In this document: one piece after another, positions 62,311 through 64,000 of the stretch
Layout of the letters: every line of letters starts with the position of its first letter
Numbering within the stretch: the stretch's first letter is position 1
Source of the DNA: Stenotrophomonas nematodicola
GTDB lineage: Bacteria > Pseudomonadota > Gammaproteobacteria > Xanthomonadales > Xanthomonadaceae
Assembly: GCF_009467805.1 (NCBI RefSeq)
Contig: NZ_WIAY01000008.1
Span: 91,321 to 155,320, forward strand
Direction of reading: 5' to 3'
Length of the DNA: 64,000 bases
Program-made: the position numbers and the translations under genes
The notes under the pieces: model-generated
The model's input: the letters and a program-made list of their open reading frames with translations, nothing else
Databases searched by the model: none
What the model was told of the DNA's origin: nothing

Positions 62311-63294
62311 TCAGGGCGTATCGGTCGCTGCACGCGACCAGTGCAACCGGTTGCCGCCCAGGCGCTTGGCCTGGTACAGGGCGCTGTCGGCGCGAGCGTA
62401 CCACTCGCTCCAGTCGCTGTGGGCGTCCAGCAGGCCCACCCCGATGCTGACCGGGCAGACGTGCGGCATGCCGTGGGCGCGGCCCATCAGGCCGTGCACA
62501 GCACTGAGGATGAACTCGGCGGCGTGCTGCAGGACATCGGCGTCGGCCTGCCGCAACAGCAGGCAGAACTCGTCGCCACCCAGCCGGCAGGCCATGTCCT
62601 GCTCGGTGGCGACCGAGCGCAGGATGTTGGCCACGCTCTGCAGGACGCGGTCGCCGGCCTGATGGCCGTGTTCGTCATTGACCTGCTTGAAGCTGTCGCA
62701 GTCGATCAGCAGCAGGCCCTGCGGCGGGCCGTCGGCGTGGCTGCGGCATTCCTGCAGGTACAGTGCCAGACCGCGACGGTTGTGCAGGCCGGTCAGCTCG
62801 TCGGTGCGCACCAGTTCGCGGGTGTGGGTGAGCTGGTGGGTGGTGACATACAGGTTGTCCAGCGCGGTTTCCAGGTCGTGGTTGCGCCGGCGCAGCTGCC
62901 GGATCAGAACCTGTTCGTTGCTCACCACGCGCATGATGGTCCGCCGCAGGAAGTACGCCACCAGGCCCGGATCGCGGATGACCAGGCGCTGGAAATCGGC
63001 GTGGTCCAGTTCCAGCAGTACGCTGTCCTGCAGCGCGCGGGCGTCGGCGCTGCGCGGGTGGTCGCCGATGAGCAGCCCCAGTTCGCCGAAGAACTCATGC
63101 TGGCCCAGCGACTTGACCACCAGGTCTTCGCCGAAATCCAGTTCCACCGCGCCGCTCTCGATCACATACATGGTGTCGCCGGGCTGCCCGCGCAGGAACA
63201 GCAGGTCGCCGGCGGTCACCTTGCGCTGGCGGCCGAATTCGGCGAACAATGTGAATTCGTCGGGGCTCAAGACGGCATGGACGATCTCAGCCAT
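62311..63294 (-). CDS. cNMP-binding diguanylate cyclase (GGDEF)
   Basis: A 327-residue protein. An N-terminal cyclic-nucleotide-binding (CAP-family) domain (about residues 10-120: FLRGQPGDTMYVIESGAVEL and FGELGLLIGDHPRSADARA) is followed by a coiled linker and a GGDEF domain with the intact motif RLGGDEFCLLL. The order suggests cyclic-nucleotide control of c-di-GMP synthesis, as described for Xanthomonas XC_0249. The start is ambiguous: 63294 (MAEIVHAVL) or 63357. It is coupled to the cyclase gene by a 13-bp gap. Confidence 0.9.
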   Translation of the reverse strand: MAEIVHAVLSPDEFTLFAEFGRQRKVTAGDLLFLRGQPGDTMYVIESGAVELDFGEDLVVKSLGQHEFFGELGLLIGDHPRSADARALQDSVLLELDHADFQRLVIRDPGLVAYFLRRTIMRVVSNEQVLIRQLRRRNHDLETALDNLYVTTHQLTHTRELVRTDELTGLHNRRGLALYLQECRSHADGPPQGLLLIDCDSFKQVNDEHGHQAGDRVLQSVANILRSVATEQDMACRLGGDEFCLLLRQADADVLQHAAEFILSAVHGLMGRAHGMPHVCPVSIGVGLLDAHSDWSEWYARADSALYQAKRLGGNRLHWSRAATDTP

Positions 63295-63762
63295 CGCTGT
63301 CTGCGCGATGCCTGGCTCCTGTTCGCACACAATCGCCGCCGCAACCTTGCCGGTCATCCCGTGCACCCGCTTCCCAGCGTTCCCCCGGTGAGCAGAAGAG
63401 GATAGCACCGTTAAAAACTGTGCGCCTCATCCCATTTCGGAACCGGGGACGCCCATTTTTACCCGTCCCCTCCGCCTTCACGCTCAACGCCGTCTGCAGG
63501 GCGTCCCGGCCAAGGGGCGGGTCCGGAGGGCAGGGTAGACGCATTGGGCAGCCGGAAGACCGATTGCGACAGCACCGGAGGTCTCCCCGGAGTACAACGC
63601 ATCTGAAATATCCGACGTCCGCGCGCGCCCTCATCCCCCGGCTGACAAGGCGTCCAGGCGCGTTCACCGGACGCGGCGGTCGGATGGGCCGGGGTTTTCC
63701 GATGGCTGTGACCGGGCCGCGTCCCTACGCTGGCGTCCCCCGGTTCACGGAATGTCGACGAT
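63295..63762. promoter_or_regulatory. Intergenic region between GGDEF gene and vgrG
   Basis: This 468-bp spacer has no convincing gene. It contains a 26-bp palindrome GGGGACG-N12-CGTCCCC (63445-63470) and, on the minus strand, TTTTTAACGGTGCTATCCT, which could hold a -10 box for the GGDEF gene. Any promoter for vgrG would lie near 63700-63760. No terminator was seen. Confidence 0.4.
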
Positions 63763-64000
63763 ATGGATATCTCGCACCGCTCGCTGGCGCCCACCCTTGG
63801 CGCTCCCTCCCAGCAGGCGCGCCTGATCCAGCTGCTCGGCCCGGCCTCCGGCCTGGTGGTGGAGCGCTTCGAGGGCCAGGAGGCGGTCTGCGGCAGCACC
63901 CGGTTCGAGATCGACTGCCTGTCCACCGATGCGTTCCTGGACATGGCGCCGTGGCTGGAGCAGCCGCTGACCCTGCAGGTGCGCCGCGCCGATGGCGGCA
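63763..64000 (+). CDS. Type VI secretion tip protein VgrG (5-prime end only)
   Basis: The first 79 residues start MDISHRSLAPTLGAPSQQAR and continue through LIQLLGPASGLVVERFEGQE and STRFEIDCLSTDAFLDMAPW. The pattern VERFEGxE and FxxDCLSTDA is the N-terminal gp27-like region of VgrG spike proteins, which form the puncturing tip of T6SS. The rest of the gene and any effector/immunity cargo lie outside the window. A T6SS is therefore expected downstream or elsewhere in the genome. Confidence 0.9.
   Translation, partial: MDISHRSLAPTLGAPSQQARLIQLLGPASGLVVERFEGQEAVCGSTRFEIDCLSTDAFLDMAPWLEQPLTLQVRRADGG

Overview
The window is about 68% GC, gene-dense bacterial chromosome from a Xanthomonadaceae member, most likely Stenotrophomonas. 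The genus call rests on three short GTAG-headed stem-loops that match the SMAG repeats of S. maltophilia (3824-3848, 41051-41075, 51870-51892). It also rests on the gene set: a PepSY-PhoP-PhoQ locus, arginase, a cGMP/c-di-GMP cassette like that of Xanthomonas, and a T6SS VgrG. No rRNA, CRISPR array, integrase, transposase or prophage was seen. Coding style is uniform, so this looks like core chromosome with a few accessory cassettes.

Layout. 1-14012 is mixed housekeeping: trpS (partial), CsbD, an entericidin-like lipoprotein, arginase, tRNA-Thr, a birA-coaX-SPOR operon, mtfA, phoPQ with a PepSY-like gene, dusA, a CDF transporter, and a divergent AraC/Ohr pair. 14130-19674 (minus strand) is a complete-looking valine/isobutyryl-CoA operon (mmsA, isobutyryl-CoA dehydrogenase, enoyl-CoA hydratase, 3-hydroxyisobutyryl-CoA hydrolase, mmsB). 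It is divergent from an XRE/ScfR-type regulator with a C-x2-C-x4-C motif. 21206-32754 (minus strand) holds a patatin-like phospholipase and a translationally coupled lipid-modification operon behind an ECF sigma/RskA-type anti-sigma pair: a desaturase, a flavoprotein, DUF1365, two cyclopropane-synthase-like methyltransferases, DUF2878, DUF1295 and a lipocalin. 32940-33140 is a cobalamin riboswitch in front of metE, followed by queH, pncA, purU and a LysR/DUF2798 pair. 39856-42369 holds an Old Yellow Enzyme, a sirtuin and a thioesterase. 42497-46103 is class Ia nrdA-nrdB with a long leader. 46739-52407 holds DUF2884, zapE, a hydrolase, an EamA transporter, an extracellular nuclease and cytochrome c5. 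52522-58051 is leucine catabolism (TetR, isovaleryl-CoA dehydrogenase, both methylcrotonyl-CoA carboxylase subunits).

The most unusual region is 58088-63294. It combines a putative NHLP-related RiPP precursor (100 aa), a SagB-like peptide-maturation dehydrogenase, a class III cyclase/TPR membrane protein, and a cNMP-binding GGDEF protein. The last two resemble the cyclic-GMP to c-di-GMP relay described in Xanthomonas campestris. Their placement beside a putative modified-peptide pair suggests a peptide-linked second-messenger system. A vgrG gene starts just beyond (63763, partial).

How the parts connect. Branched-chain amino-acid catabolism appears twice, each time next to a different regulator. 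Membrane-lipid modification is tied to an envelope or oxidative stress sigma factor. B12 status probably controls metE. PhoPQ, the ECF pair and the cyclase/GGDEF pair are three separate sensory systems within 64 kb.
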